From contig NC_133536.1 of assembly GCF_048544455.1 (NCBI RefSeq), positions 27,468,152-27,532,151 of the forward strand: a DNA stretch of 64,000 nucleotides. Reading direction: 5' to 3'. Under the pieces are notes generated by a model. It was not told the origin of the DNA. It made no database searches and was given only the letters and a program-made list of their open reading frames with translations. Shown piece by piece: positions 22,506-34,700 of this stretch. The translations under genes and the position numbers were made by a program. The DNA is from Silene latifolia (Eukaryota > Streptophyta > Magnoliopsida > Caryophyllales > Caryophyllaceae). The first letter of the stretch is position 1. Each line of letters starts with the position of its first letter.

Positions 22506-23321
22506 TCACTTGTAGAGTTGTAGGTCTGCTGTTATTGTTGATGAAATAATCTCATCCACTTTATCCAGCTTCATTGATAAGTTATCCAATCTCCTCGCTA
22601 CTTCCAATCGAGTTATGCATGGAAAACACTAAGTAACCTCACATATATAGTTCAATCCAGTCTTTAGGTTTGGTTTTGGTTTGGTCAAGACATGCAAAGT
22701 TATAACCGGGAACAAGTTCTGCCTAGTTGGGTCAACTCTTGTGATAATTTCATGTTTATACTGTCTAAAGCAATAATTTCATGTTTATACTGTGTCTAGG
22801 TCAAAAAAAGATTAAAGTTAAAAAATTAAGATAATCGAGTTAAATGTGAAATCAATCTTATTTAGATCATTAATTGGTAACGTCTTGGATTGGTTAGGTC
22901 ACCAATCAGATTATAGTTCAAAGTATTGGTCATCTTTGGTCGATTTCAGTTCAGGTTAGGTCGATTTCAGTTCAGGGTAGGTCGAGACAATTTGTGTTGT
23001 ATCGGTTATTGAATTGGGCTCAGATCAGTTTGGTTTTGATTAACCAATTTTCATTGGTTAATTGGTTATTGGGTTTGGTTTTAGGCAGTTTGGGACAGGT
23101 TTCTTAGATTAAGTCAACTTTTGTCCACTCTACATACAAACAAGATGCAACTATTCAACTACATACATCAAAGACAAAAGCAAGAAGATAGGTCATAAGT
23201 CCATTACCTCAGCACCTTCAGTTTGCAGTACAGATGAGGAAGGGACTTTCGTAACTTCTGATCTAAGGGCATTAATTTTGGCGCACAGATCAACCTCTTC
23301 TTGATTTGATATTGTTTCCAC
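22506..23321 (-). CDS. Two candidate 3'-terminal exons of an unidentified gene
   Basis: On the minus strand, exon 23321-23208 (114 bp, 38 codons) is bounded by a tttctgtag acceptor and a gtaatg donor. It encodes an acidic, helix-prone peptide (VETISNQEEVDLCAKINALR...). Exon 22628-22506 follows a ttacttag acceptor and ends with TGA at 22508-22506. It encodes a coiled-coil-like segment (RLEVARRLDNLSMKLDKVDE...). Both exons are in phase 0, so they can be joined. Upstream exons may lie at 23400-24240, where a gtgagt donor is seen near 24232, but I cannot place them. Retand-like element B inserted about 1.3 kb upstream of the first exon. I do not recognise the family. This could be a real gene, a fragment or chance. 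Confidence 0.35.
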
Positions 23322-24633
23322 CTACAGAAAGAAGCAGCAAGAGTAATCAACGCACAAACCAAAAAAGGCATCCATAGAATGGAAATAAAAGACACAACTA
23401 AAGGCAAGGCAATTGTACTGACAGATTCTATAGGTCAATAAATTATCAATTCACAATAGTCACCCAGTTTCAATGTGAGCTTATTTGTGAGTATTGTGTT
23501 AAAAACCCAGACAGATGGCAAATGTGTCTTTATATTTCTATAAAAGTTCATCGGAACTCATCACAAAATATTCTATAATAAGTAGCTCGTATCTACCGCT
23601 CTATCCTCTATCCATAAAGTGGATAGTCCATCAGCTCCAAATCTGGCCAGATAAAAGCAGATCACCATTCGTAACTTTTCAACTATGGCCAACAACCATT
23701 AAACACAATAAGATTCTACTTTAGTTGGGTTTAGTTAGGACAAATTGGCCATCAATAGTGGAGATCAGGCAATAAGGGCTAATGACTACCATGTTTATCA
23801 TCACTAACTTTTATCAGAATGACTAAGTTGTTATCCCGTCAAATCAGATTTGGATGTATTGCTGCAGCTGGGAACATGTTAAGTTTTGACAATAAGTCAT
23901 TACAAAGCATACCAGGAAGGAAATAAACAGAATAAAAATACAATCAAAATTATGACCGGAAAATAAAAATACAATTAGTAGAACAAAACCGGTGTAGACA
24001 TATACCCGTCGGAAAGGAAAGTGAAGCAGGAAAATAAAAACAAAACCGACACGAAAGAAAGAACATTTGAGTTGTTGTGGCAATTCGTCAAACACTTGGT
24101 GAGCAGATCCGGAAAAAGAATTTGTGCTAAGAAAAATCAGTACCAAAATTCCGAAACCCATCTGAACTGTAATCATAATTTTGGCAAATAAAAAAATCTC
24201 AAATAACAGATTTGGAAGGCCTGAAACTCACCTACTGTGCATCTTTTCTTGAGCGAATAGCCTGAGTTGAAACTAATCAGCTAATCCATTTTGCCAATAT
24301 ATTGAGCGGACTCAAAAAATGTAAAAGAAACATAAACAGTAGAATAAAATGTAAACCTAAAATCAGAGAAACAAAGGAAATGTAAGAAAGATAATACATG
24401 TCGGTGGATGGTGTGGATGAAGTACTGGTAATGGAGAGGTAAGATGGTGATAGTGATAAACTGATTAGCACAACGAAAAAGAAAGACATGAGAATGGGGG
24501 ATTTACAAGAGGAAAGCAGAGAGAATACAAGCAATAAAACCAAAAGGAATGGCAAGGATGTAATTAGTGACGTCAAAGAAGGGTACAAGCACACTGATTG
24601 TAGTGTCACACCAGTATCCTCTTTTATAATAAG
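23322..24633. other. Intergenic or intronic DNA upstream of the candidate exons
   Basis: No firm gene. A minus-strand frame at 24176-24060 begins with a hydrophobic, signal-peptide-like stretch (MGFGILVLIFLSTNSFSG) but has no recognisable continuation. The rest is AT-rich. Confidence 0.3.
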
Positions 24634-24638
24634 GATAG
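24634..24638. repeat. Left target-site duplication of element B (GATAG)
   Basis: gatag directly precedes the LTR and is repeated exactly at 36033-36037 after the other LTR. This proves an intact insertion. Confidence 0.97.
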
Positions 24639-25217
24639 TGTTCCGGGTGTAATTCCAGAGCAAGTATCTTTACCACCCGTGGCTTGTAGAATAATGTCTT
24701 GAGTTGACCCCTTCTTTGCTTCTATCGTTCCTCTCGGCCTCTCCTGCAACAATGAACGAACTGAGGGCTTGGCTTTGTGCCAAGCGTACTCACTCCGACG
24801 CTCAAGTCAGTAAACTTAAAGGATTAAGTTGTGTTACTTGGCTAGGTATGTATTGTAGAGAGATAAGGAAGATATTACCAGATGAATAGTGTATTTAGGT
24901 TAAGTTGTGGGATCCTTTCCTCAATGAGGGTTGAGGAGTATTTATAGACTTTCACCTTTTGTCACGTAGTGGCCAAGTGGCTAGCAGGTGGAAAGACCGT
25001 TCTACCCTCGGCCGATGGACCTATGGCAGGCCGGCCGAGGGTCTTGGATATGAGTACGCGGATATGTGTCCCGGCTAGCTAGGTGCCAGGCCGAGACCCA
25101 GGTGACAGGCCGATGGGCTTCATCGGCTACGCTGTCTGATATGATGACATTGCTGTGGATGTCTCTGACCTTGCTCAGTATGTTGACTTGGTCAACGGTG
25201 CAGAATATGCCCCATCA
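24639..25217 (-). repeat. 3' LTR of element B (579 bp)
   Basis: On the plus strand it runs from tgttccgggtg to gccccatca. The TATA box on the minus strand is TATAAATA (24946-24939). It is identical to the right LTR except for one extra T. The reverse strand encodes a 45-residue frame (MNELRAWLCAK...), also open in the diverged LTR of A. Confidence 0.97.
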
Positions 25218-25231
25218 ATTTGCCCCCAGCG
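25218..25231 (-). other. Polypurine tract of element B
   Basis: On the minus strand cgctgggggcaaat abuts the LTR start tgatgggg, as in element A. Confidence 0.8.
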
Positions 25232-25642
25232 TAGTCTATGCCGTGGTATGGGCTCCGATGTATGTTGAGCATATATTCTGCACAAGTAATTTTCAGAAAT
25301 TCCTCTGTATCGGCTTCTTCTTATGCATCGGCGTGGCTCTTGTTAGGCCGTACCATATACCATATCCCCCTCCACATGGATGCGTAAAGGGCATCCGATG
25401 TGGAAAAAAAAACATGACGCCGCCGAGACCAGTGAGAGTGCCTTAGGTTGATTTTGATTGCCCCGTGCCGCTTCCTAGCTTGGTTGATCAGGTGGCCGGC
25501 GGAGACTAGATACCTAGGAAATTGTTGAGGAAGATGAACAGTCGAAGAGATGTGAATGGGCGTGTTGAAGACGCTTGGTCACTGTTGCATTGATTGACGT
25601 TCAACTGTTGCGACGATTGACATTCCGTGGTTGCATGCTCGA
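25232..25642. other. Element B spacer between polypurine tract and antisense promoter
   Basis: No gene. Homologous to 7184-7589 of element A. It contains repeated ttgca/tgcaa and attgacgtt motifs near 25580-25640 that are also conserved in A (7190-7250). Confidence 0.5.
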
Positions 25643-25725
25643 CACGTGTCTGCTCGGTGATTGGTTTGTCGCTTCATGGGCAGTGCTCGATTGGTCCTTC
25701 TTCATGGGCTTTTTCCCTATAAATA
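25643..25725 (+). promoter_or_regulatory. Promoter of the antisense ORF in element B
   Basis: CACGTG G-box at 25643-25648, two attgg (inverted CCAAT) motifs near 25660 and 25690, and TATAAATA at 25718-25725, about 190 bp upstream of the ATG at 25918. The same order and spacing occurs in element A. Confidence 0.65.
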
Positions 25726-25917
25726 GGGCAGTTTTTCCGTGATTTTGGCCACCAATTTCGTTTTCTCAAATTTTCTCCAAAATCTTCATCTTTCTAAACT
25801 TTCAAGGGCTTCCTTTTTCTTCCAATCTTCAGAGTCTTTGATCCGGCGAGTGTTTTTCTTTCAAGGTAAACGAACGAATTCTTTCATCTCTTATTTCGTT
25901 AGTAATTTGTTGTGAAC

Positions 25918-28386
25918 ATGTCTTCTGCTGACGCCGGGACTAGCACTTCTGCGCCGGGGGGTTCCCCGTCGCGTCTTGACGAGGAGGGGATACTAGATGC
26001 CATCCCGCTAAGGTTTGGGGGCCCTAGGTCTCCTTCTCCCGTAGTTGGCCTGTCCATTCCGGAGGAAGGGGAGGATGAGGATGATGCTAATGATGATGGT
26101 GAGAGGGCTCCTGTTGACGGTGGGAGGACGACCATCCCGGATCATGGTGAGGCCTGCAGGACTGGCCTCGACCGTGCCTGGACGAACAAATTCGCAAGCA
26201 GTTCCGGAGGGACTCTTTTCGGAGATCATTTCTCCTTCGGTGAGGGGTATAAAATTGTGATCCCTGAGGAGGGTCAGGTGGTCTGTTGCCCTCCCCCGGG
26301 CCATATCGGCGTGTACATCAGGCATTTGGAGTATGGGCTCCGGTTTCCTTTGAACGAACACGTCATGGCCATTATCAAAGCTATGAACCTTGCCGTGGCC
26401 CAACTGCATCCGTTGGCCATGAGGACGATAATCGGCTTTGTGTGGCTCTCTCTTTTTAAAGGGGAGGCCCCTACGGTCAACTTATTCCGCCGACTTCATA
26501 GTCTTCGGCCGTCAATCGCCCGAAAGGTGGGGTGGTACAGCGTGCAGACGGAGCCAGGATATGTCTCCGTAAACAAGCTTACTTCCTGCAAAGACTGGCA
26601 AGAGCGATGGGTGTACGTCCAAGTGCCGGAGGACTACCCATTACCTCGGTCTTTCCAGGGCCCCGTTCACTTGCGGTGTGAGACCCGGGAAGAGTATGAG
26701 AAATATATCTCCCGGGGTAGCAAGGTCAAGATGGACGCTTCGTTGGTCCCTCTTACTGAGGACGAGAGGCGGGCAATGCAGCTGTTTGACGCTGAGAAGG
26801 GATGGTTGCCTCCAACTCAGATTATTCTTCAGGACGAGCTGCTATGCCGCGTCGGCCTCATACCGGCCCTCAGCCGTGGTGAGTAGGGTCGGTGTGAGGC
26901 CCACCTTTGCTTGTTATGTTCCTGTTTGGAGTTTTCTTACTTCCTTTGTGTAACTCTTGTTTGATTCCTTGCAGATCGGTTTGGTCAGGATCTGTCTGAG
27001 AAAGACTTGGAGAGGCTGGGGCTTGATAAGGACGGGAAGGTTCTCATCCGTCATCCTACGGCTGAAGCGCGCGATCGCCGACTGTCCCCTAACGAACTCA
27101 TGGACAAACAGACGAGGGCGCTGGATCAGGAGACGGCTCAAGCACGGGTTCTCGGTGGCGTGCCGAAAAGATCGAAGAAGGCAGTGTCCAAGCCGGCGGC
27201 AGTATCAATGCCGACTCCCTCCTCGACCCCAGTGGTCCAAGGGGCCCATGTGGAGGTCATCGATATTACTGAGGGGTCGGTGACCGTTGCTAAAGCCCCT
27301 TCTCCGAAGAAGAGAAAAGATCCTCCGTCTGCTTCTGTTGCTGCCGGGGAGAAGGCTGACTCAGCCGGCCCTCGAACCAAGAGGGTCCAGACTGGTACGG
27401 ATCTAACTTGTGGTTCGGATTTAGCTGGTTCGTTGGACATCCCAGATGACCGGCTTTCTGATGTGTCAATGCATGGTGACATGGATGCTTTGTGTAAATT
27501 TTTTGTAGATCCTCCTTCGGCAGCCGCCGTTCTTACTGAACGGCAATTAGGGAAACAGCCTGAGAAGGTTGTTGAGAAGGCAGGTGACAGAAATGTCGTT
27601 GTTGACTCCTCGGCTCAGAAGATTTCTCCCTCCGAGCTTGTGGCGGAGGGTGTGAAATTATATAAGAGGATGGCCAAGTGGACCCAACAAGCCGGCTCCT
27701 ACATCTTGGAGCAGGAGAAAAGCATGGGCCAAACTGCGCCGGCGATCGATCGCAAAGCTTAAACTCGATCTCTCTCGCCGCAAAGGGGGAAGCCGCGAAG
27801 GCTAAACAGATCTCTTTGCTTTGCCACGGCGGCGTGTGGAGGAGATTGAGAAGCTGCTAGGGGCCGAGAGGGCCAAGGTGGAGGAAGCTGATGCCGCCAC
27901 TGCCAGGATGATGGGGGAGCGGGACAAGTACAAAGATGCTTATGACGCCGTGGCTGCCAAGGGAGAAAAGTGGAAGGATCTGTTCCACAACCAGGCCGAG
28001 GCGCTCAGGGACGCGCAGGCCGCCCTTGATCAAAAGGAGAAGGATATCGAAATGCTTCAAGATGTTCTTCTCCCTAAAATGTGCGCCCATTCCGGGACCG
28101 GGCCGAGGAGGCGGCCGGGAGGCAATAAGAAGACTCGTCCCGAGGGCTCTTTCCGTGGGATAAATTTGAACGACTTTTGGACGAGATGGCGATCTTTGAG
28201 GAGGCGCAGGCAGCAGAGAAGGCGAGGCAAGCGTGGAAGGCGGCTCGGATAGGTGAGGACAAGGCGGCCTATGATGCGAAAGTGAAGGAGGGTGAGAGGC
28301 TGAAGTTGCTTGAAGATGCTCAGCCTTCCTCAAAGCCGGCCACCGAAGATGCTGTTGCTACTGACGGAGGGCAGCAACAGGCATAG
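25918..28386 (+). pseudogene. Antisense spliced ORF of element B, frameshifted in exon 2
   Basis: Exon 1 is 25918-26878 (ATG at 25918) and the intron is 26879-26974 (96 bp, gtgagtag...ccttgcag). Splicing after the first base of a codon gives GAT and continues in frame through ERLGLDKDGKV. Exon 1 is fully open and carries the putative gypsy-type transposon domain (IGVYIRHLEYGLRFPLNEHV). Exon 2 has a KKRKDPP basic motif and the start of a coiled coil. It is then shifted by a 4-bp gatc duplication at about 27748, giving a stop at 27760-27762. The coiled coil resumes in other frames (about 27821-28110 and 28177-28386), ending in GGQQQA as in A. The product is therefore truncated before most of the coiled coil. 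Confidence 0.87.
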
Positions 28387-28768
28387 GGAGACGGGCGGTC
28401 GTCACCGGACTCACCCGGCGTCTCGGACAGCTTTAGCTGTTCGGGGGCCAATTATTGAGCCTTCTCTCCCTGCCATCCTTTTGGCGCTTCAAATCCCAAG
28501 TCTGTACCCTTTTGTTTTTCTGTTTCCTCGCTTTTTGTAAAGCTTTGGTAGGTAGAGTTTAGGCTATCCTTATGGGGACGGCCGTCGTTTGTACTCTCCT
28601 TGCAATCATCTTTAATAAAGTTTTATCCTTTTGGTCCTCGGCTTGGCCGGGACTCTGATCACGACCCTTTACTTGTCTTCTTGTGTTATTAGTTGAGTGT
28701 CTTCGTTTTTACACTCGGCATGACCGAGGCGGTTTGAATGCATGTCTCAACTGTGTCTAACGTTTTTA
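28387..28768. other. 3' region shared by convergent transcripts of element B
   Basis: No ORF of note. Homologous to 4069-4446 of A. It contains aataaag near 28614, a plausible poly(A) signal for the plus-strand antisense transcript. Confidence 0.5.
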
Positions 28769-29485
28769 GCGTTCGTAACTGTGTAGGCATATTGACCGCT
28801 AGATTGGCGTCTCAATTGCACTGAGTATACGTTTCTTTTTAGCGTATCGATCGGCGTGTTCCCCGTCGCTCTCGGCTTTGGCCGAGGTAATCGGGGTTGC
28901 GGCTTCGATAGCGTTCGTAACTGTGTAGGCATATTGACCGCTAGATTGGCGTCTCAATTGCACTGAGTATACGTTTCTTTTTAGCGTATCGACCGGCGTG
29001 TTCCCCGTCGCTCTCGGCTTTGGCCGAGGTAATCGGGGTTGCGGCTTCGATAGCGTTAAATAAGAATCGTGTAGGCATATTGACCGCTAGATTGGCGTCT
29101 CAATTGCACCGAGTATACGTTTCTTTTTAGCGTATCGGCCGGCGTGTTCCCCGTCGCTTAGGCTTTGGCGAGGTAATCGGGGTTACGGCCGATAGCGTTA
29201 AATCGCAGAATCGTGGCGTATTGACCGCTAGATTGGCGTCTCAATTGCACTGAGTATACGTTTCTTTTTAGCGTATCGGCCGGCGTGTTCCCCGTCGCTC
29301 TCGGCTTTGACCGAGGTAATCGGGGTTGCGGCTCCGATAGCGTTCGTAACTGTGTAGGCATATTGACCGCTAGATTGGCGTCTCAATTGCACTGAGTATA
29401 CGTTCCTTTTTTGCGTATCGACTGGCGTGTTCCCCGTCGCTCTCGGCTTTGGCCGAGGTAATCGGGGTTGCGGCTTCGATAGCGA
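28769..29485 (-). repeat. Retand-type tandem array of element B, 5 copies of about 142 bp
   Basis: The motif tcggggtt recurs at 28891, 29033, 29177, 29320 and 29462, giving periods of 142-144 bp. The units are the reverse complement of those in element A. They retain the ctcgg...ccgag hairpin, except in the third copy, where the stem is damaged (ttaggctttggcgag). B has five copies against eight in A. Confidence 0.95.
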
Positions 29486-29618
29486 TTCCTCTTTTTGAGT
29501 TCCTGCCTGGTGGCAATTTGTGGAGGGGACAATCACTTTGATGGAAAACTTGGGCGATCTATTTGTTTGTCGTGATCGTGCGTTGGGGTGTCCACAATGG
29601 GTTTGGACACCTCCGCCG

Positions 29619-31714
29619 CTATACAAAGTATTTTCTCAAGTTATCGGTGTTCCAATGGCTCATCAAAGGCACACCTCCCATGTCTGCCAGCCGGTATGTA
29701 CCCGGCCTCATCTCTTCGATCACTTTATAGGGACCCTCCCAGTTGGCCGTCAGTTTACCATGAATATTTCCTTTGTTGGTGGCAGCCGACTTCCTTAGGA
29801 CTAGGTCTCCCATTTTTAAGTCCCTTTTGTGGACTCTTCGGTTATAGGCTCTCTTCATCCGGTTTTGATATACGGCTAAATTGAGGCGTGCCGTATCTCG
29901 GCTTTCTTCGACCAGGTCTAGGGAAGCTCTTAGGCCCTCCTCGTTTTCAACTGGGTTAAAAGTGGCCGTTCTGAATGTTGGCACCGTCGCTTCGATTGGC
30001 AGAACTGCTTCGGAGCCGTAGACTAGGTGGAAGGGGGTGTACCCTGTTGCTTCCTTTTCCGTGGTCCGAAGGGACCAGAGGACGACGGGTAGTTCATCGG
30101 CCCACCTTCCCTTAAGGTCTTCAACTGTCTTCTTCAAACCGTTGAGGATTGTTTTGTTGGCTGCCTCCGCCTGACCGTTGCTCTGTGGGTGGCAGACGGA
30201 GGAGTACGCAAACTTGATGCCAAGCTCTTCTAACCAGTTCATTATGAGGTCGCTCCAAAACTCTCGGCCGTGGTCGAATACCATAACTTGGGGTAATCCG
30301 AAGCGAGTTATAACATTTTCCCAGATTACCTTTCTGACGGCTGCTGTGGTCTTCGCTGGTACTGCTACAGCTTCAACCCATTTGGTGAAGTAATCCACGG
30401 CTACGATTAAGAACTTCCTTCCTCCGGAGGCCGTTGGGAACGGCCCTAGCATGTCCATCCTCCACTGTGCGAAAGGGAGGGGATTAAGCACCGGTTGTAG
30501 GTCCCTGGAGGGGGCGTGTATCACCGGGGCATGCATCTGACAGTTCGTGCACTTCTTGGTCTTTGTTCTGGAATCTTGAAGCATGGTGGGCCAGAAGTAG
30601 CCGGCTCGGAGAGCTTTGTGGGCTAGTGTTCTTGCCCCCATGTGATGTCCACAGATGCCTTCGTGAATCTCTGTCAGTATCAGTTTTGCGTCGGCTGGAC
30701 CGACACACCTCAAGAGTGGTCTTATTACGGATCTTCTGTACAGCTCCCCTTCGAACACTAAGTACCTGGCGGCGATCCTTTTTATTTTGGCCGAGGGGTT
30801 GCGGCCCTCCGGTAATTCGCCTTTAAGTTTGTATTTCATTATCGGAGTCATCCACGTTGTCTCGGTCTCTATGTTACCCACCATGCCGACGGTCTCAGTG
30901 ATGCTTTTCGCGTTCCTGATATCTACCAGCACGGTTCGGCTGACATTCTTGATGGTTGAGCTGGCCAGTTTGGAGAGAGCGTCGGCCCGGTTGTTTTCGG
31001 ATCTGGGAACGCACTGGATTTGGAAAGATTTCAATTTTGCTATGTCGGCTTTTACCCTCTCTAGGTACCTTACCATCCCGTCGTCCCGAGCCTCAAAATC
31101 CCCTCTGATTTGGTTAGTAACCAATAGTGAGTCTGTCTTCAACACAATGTGTTCTGCTCCGGCAGCCCTAGCCAGCTCGACTCCGGTTATCACCGCCTCG
31201 TATTCGGATTCATTGTTCGATGCCGGGAAGGTGAATTTCATGGCGTACTCGAACTCGTCCCCGTTTGGGCTGATGATAAGGATGCCGGCTCCTGAGCTGT
31301 TCGTCGTGGAGGAGCCGTCGGTGTAGACCTCCCATATGCCTGGGTTTGGCTCTTCCTGATATGTGCATTCGGCCAGGAAATCTGCAAGTGCTTGCCCCTT
31401 TATCGAAGGCCTTGGCTTGTACTGAATGCCGAAACCAGAGAGTTCCACTGCCCATTTGATGAGCCTGCCGGATTGTTCGAATTTTTCTAGAGCTTTCTCC
31501 AACGGCTGATCGGTTAGGACCGTCACGGGGTGTGCGTCGAAGTAGGGTTTTAACTTCCTTGTGGCAACGACGACGGCGAAGGCTGCTTTTTCGATTAGTG
31601 GGTAATTTCTCTCGGCAACAACAGTGTATGGTGACAAAGTAGATTGGGTGTTCTTTGTTTGTCTTCTTCCCCGATGATCACGGCAGACCGACCGTGGCCG
31701 AGGTAATCGCTATG
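29619..31714 (-). CDS. pol 3' part of element B: RNase H, archaeal-type RNase H, integrase
   Basis: Open for 672 codons from 31637 to TAG at 29621-29619; the frame really enters from upstream, across a damaged junction at 31638-31714. RNase H remnant comes first, without its first catalytic Asp. Archaeal-type RNase H follows (about residues 100-225 of the open frame) with all four acidic residues in VYTDGSS, NESEYEA, KTDSLL and RADALS. Integrase has an HH-CC zinc finger (residues 331-366) and a DD35E core: D395 (MDMLGPF), D455 (FDHGREF), E491 (GQAEAANK). A WEGPY C-terminal module follows. No chromodomain is seen. Enzymatic motifs are intact, but the frame is disconnected from gag-RT, so expression as one polyprotein is unlikely. 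Confidence 0.92.
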
Positions 31715-34700
31715 CTATGTATAGGTATAGCGTCTCCCCGATGATCGGCCGGACAGAGTTGGGAGAGTCTGAAGATGAGCTTTCAGTTGCTTGAAAGCCG
31801 TGCTCTGTTCCTCCCCCCAGCTGAAGTCTTTATTTCCTTTCAACACTTTGAAGAATGGGGTGCTCTTGTCGGCTGACCGAGAGGTGAAACGGGCGAGCGC
31901 CGCCATTCTTCCGGTCAGCATCATAACCTCTTTTCGATTCCTTGGTTCCGGCAGGTCTAGGATTGCTTGGACTTTGTCTGGATTTGCATCGATGCCTCTG
32001 GCACTGACAAGTACGCCGAGGAATTTGCCTGCCCGGACACCGAAGTTGCATTTCATTGGGTTGAGCTTCATCTTGTATTTCCTTAGTGAACAAAACGTCT
32101 CGTGTAAATCGGCCAGGTGTTCGCTGTCGGACTTGCTTTTTACAATAGCATCGTCGACGTAAGCCTCAATGTTTCGTCCTTTTTGGTTTTGGAACACTTT
32201 GTCCACCAGCCTCGTGTACGTTGCTCCGGCGTTCTTCAAACCAAACGGCATCATTTTGTACATGTATGTGCCGTTGGCGGTGATAAATGCGCATTTAGGC
32301 ATGTCTTCCTCGGCCATAAACACTTGGTGATACCCCGAGAAGGCGTCCAGCAGGCTCAGCATGGTGTAGCCCGCCGTGGCGTCGATTAAAATATCTATTC
32401 GAGGCAAGGGATAACAATCTTTGGGGCATGCTTTATTAAGGTTGGTAAAGTCTACACACATTCTCCACGCCCCCGATGACTTCTTCACCATTACGACATT
32501 GGCTAACCACTCAGGATAAGTACAAGGCATGATGAAACCTGCCGCTAGTAATTTATCTACTTCGGCTTTGATGGCCTCGTCCTTCTCGGCCGAGGAGTTC
32601 CTCATTCTCTGCTTGACTGGGCGAGCGGTGGAGAGTACGTTCAGCTTGTGAACAATCACCTCCCGATTCACGCCTGGCATCTCGGCCGCTGAGTATGCGA
32701 AAACATCTTTGTTCTTCCTCAGCAGGTCCAGGAGGTCGGCTCTGAATTTTGGTTCCAGGTTGACACCGACGGTTACGGTGCGGCCCGGATCAATCTCTAC
32801 CTCCTCGGTTTCTGCTCCTTCAACCATGCCGATGGTCCGGTCGTTCCCGGATCTGGGGGTGTACTGTATCCGAAACGATTTTAGTTCTGAAGCGACGGCT
32901 CTCACCCTCACTAGATACCTTATCGTCTCGTAGTCCTGGGCTTCGCACTCTCCTCTGATCTGGTTGATCACGAGGAGCGAATCTGTCTTCACCATGATAC
33001 GCTCTGCCCCGGCGGTTTTAGCTAGCTCAATTCCGGTTATCACCGCCTCGTATTTGGATTCTTTGTTTGAGACCAATGAGGTAAGCTTCAAGGCGTGCTC
33101 GAATACGTCTCCGTTTGGGCTGATGATAACGATGTCGGCCTTCGAGCTATTCGTCGTGGAGGGGCCGTTAGCATAAACCTCCCATAAACCGGGATCTTCC
33201 TCTTTCTTCGAGATGAGCTTGTGTGCCTCCCCCCGGTCCGAGACATATATAAATGTCAGGGCCCGGATGGATATTACAGCGTCGATTTCGCTCAAAGTGA
33301 CCCGGCCTATGAGAACGTCGTAGGCAGGCGTGCCGTCGATGACTACGAATTTAGACATAACGTTCTTGGCTACACCTCCCTCGCCGAACCTCACCGGCAA
33401 ACTGACTGACCCCAGGGGTACCAGTCCGGCCCCAGAAAAGCTGTACAACGGGTTGGTGCAGGGGCTCAAATCTTCAATTCTCAGACCGAGGCCGAGAAAG
33501 CATTCTTTGTTCATAACATTTGTGTAGGCGCCTGTGTCAATCAGGCACCCCTTCACCAAGTGGTTGGCTATGTCTAGGTGGACCATAAGTGGGTCGCTAT
33601 GAAGAGCGACGACTCCCTCGTAGTCCTCCTGTCCGATGGTCATATCGGGGATGTTGGAAGCGGGGGTTGCTGTGTTGGGCATAAAATTGATGGCCTGATA
33701 AGGTTCATCCAGGTGCCGTTTGTGCCCAGGAGCGGACCCACCGCTCTCGTTGTCCCTGATGATGACATTGACTACTCCTACTCGCTCAGGAGCGGACTTG
33801 CTATTTGATCCGCCGGCATCTGGTTTTCGGCCTCTGGCAACATATTTGCCGAGGCTCCCCATCCGGATCAGCTCTTCAATGGCATCCTTCAGGTGTCGGC
33901 AATCGTTGGTTAAGTGTCCGGTGTGGCCGTGGTACTCACAGTACTGGCTCGTGTCACCGTCACTTCTCGGCCTAGGGGGTCTTTCCCATTTCTGGCCCTC
34001 GTTCTTGCTCAAAGCGAAGACCTCGGCGGCCGACACGACTAGGGGGGTGTGATCATCGTACCGTTTTTTGTAGTACGTCCCCGAGCTCCCCCCGGCATCC
34101 GCCGAGCTTTGTTTTCTGGCAGACTTTTCTGACCGTGACCTATTATTCTCACGGCGCCTTTCGTCGGACCGTGACCCGTTGTTGCCACGGCGTCTTTCGT
34201 TCGGGTTATCCTCCCGGCGGCTCTTCTTTTCTGAGTGCTCGGCCTCGCTGGGGCCTACCCAGGTCTTGTGGTAGTCTTCTACCTTGATGGCTTGGTCAGC
34301 CAACTTCCTGGCGGCGTCCAAACCTAGGCCTCCGCACTTGATGAGCTCATTCTTTAAATCTCCCCTTGGGAGGCCCTTCATCGATCGAAGGCCGCCGCCG
34401 GGATTGATTTCTCGAATCTGCTGGACCTTTCCGTCGAACCTCTTTACATAGTTTCGTAGAGACTCGCCTCCCTCCTGTTTGATAGTTAGGAGGTCCGATG
34501 TCTCCACGGCCCTTCTCTTATTGCAAGAGTACTGGGCTAGAAAGGCGTCCCTTAGGTCGGCGTAATAGTGTACCGAGCCGTCGGGAAGCCCCTTGTACCA
34601 ATTTTGAGCTATTCCATGCAGAGTCGTTGGGAAAATTCGGCACCAGACCTCATCGGGTTGCTCCCATACCGACATGTAAGACTCGAAAGCCTCAGCGTGG

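Noticed and set aside
24277-24663. 128-codon hydrophobic minus-strand ORF
   Set aside because: It starts inside the LTR of the young element B and runs across the insertion boundary, so it cannot be an old gene; the hydrophobic stretch follows from the AT-rich DNA.
27138-27482. Minus-strand ORF opposite antisense exon 2 of element B, and a similar one at 4889-5542 (+) in A
   Set aside because: Shadows of the antisense gene. They remain open because of the codon bias of the Ala/Ser/Lys-rich exon.
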